From Streptomyces qinzhouensis (GTDB lineage Bacteria; Actinomycetota; Actinomycetes; Streptomycetales; Streptomycetaceae): DNA of 64,000 nt. The translations under genes and the position numbers were made by a program. Each line of letters begins with the position of its first letter. The first letter of the stretch is position 1. Below the pieces are notes generated by a model, which was not told the DNA's origin, ran no database searches, and worked only from the letters and a program-made list of their open reading frames with translations. The stretch is taken from NCBI RefSeq assembly GCF_007856155.1, contig NZ_CP042266.1:2480001-2544000 (forward strand), given 5' to 3'. Positions 62,386 through 64,000 of the stretch are shown here, piece by piece.

Positions 62386-64000
<1,615 letters not shown>

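Overview
The window is very GC-rich actinobacterial chromosome and almost certainly Streptomyces. From memory, the gene order from the methylcrotonyl-CoA carboxylase cluster through desABCD, a GH20 hexosaminidase, glmS, adpA, ornA and a CdgA-type GGDEF/EAL protein matches the S. coelicolor SCO2776-SCO2817 stretch. Many genes start with GTG and genes are packed with 4-bp ATGA/GTGA overlaps. A bldA-type TTA codon sits in adpA.

Layout. 1-4.1 kb: partial agmatinase, a sodium:solute symporter and a divergent PucR regulator. 4.2-8.4 kb: acyl-CoA dehydrogenase, TesB thioesterase, CDF metal transporter and a phosphatase-family protein. 8.5-15 kb: a TetR regulator divergent from a leucine/branched-acyl catabolic operon (carboxyltransferase, biotin carboxylase/BCCP, HMG-CoA lyase, acyl-CoA dehydrogenase). 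15.3-22 kb: siderophore-interacting reductase and desABCD, each behind a DmdR-type iron box. The DesE receptor gene known from S. coelicolor is not here. 22.3-27.5 kb: lipoprotein hexosaminidase, a DUF4429/SHOCT protein, a small protein and GlmS, so amino-sugar release and synthesis genes are neighbours. 28-31.6 kb: universal stress protein, small membrane protein, AdpA, oligoribonuclease, then tRNA-His. 32-38.7 kb: a possible small secreted protein, a two-component system, a threonine/proline/glycine-rich anchored protein, a spermidine-synthase-like protein and an XRE/TPR regulator. 38.7-42.9 kb: a three-gene operon pairing an SF1 (Upf1/Dna2-like) helicase and a PD-(D/E)XK nuclease with a Cas4-like cysteine set around an unknown protein. 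42.7-44.6 kb: PAP2 membrane phosphatase and a histidine phosphatase.

44.9-56.5 kb is an accessory island. Two inverted copies of one intergenic repeat flank it. It holds an XRE-DUF5753/DUF397 pair (the XRE gene has a TTA codon), a run of translationally coupled small genes with a Nudix hydrolase and a PCMT-like methyltransferase, a Tat-exported beta-helix protein, and a complete lasso peptide cluster. The lasso cluster contains a 41-residue precursor at 54632-54757, a cyclase, an RRE protein, a leader peptidase, and a second PCMT/PIMT-like methyltransferase. A divergent XRE/TPR regulator adjoins it. The predicted core GTETFDTADDTEYKNA can close a Gly1-Asp9 ring and carries Asp6-Thr7 inside it, which fits the aspartimide-forming PIMT lasso class. 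This is the best candidate for a new natural product in the window.

56.9-64 kb returns to conserved genes: two small actinobacterial proteins, tRNA-Lys, a secreted M6-like metalloprotease, the CdgA-type c-di-GMP protein, and a GH18 chitinase cut by the window end.
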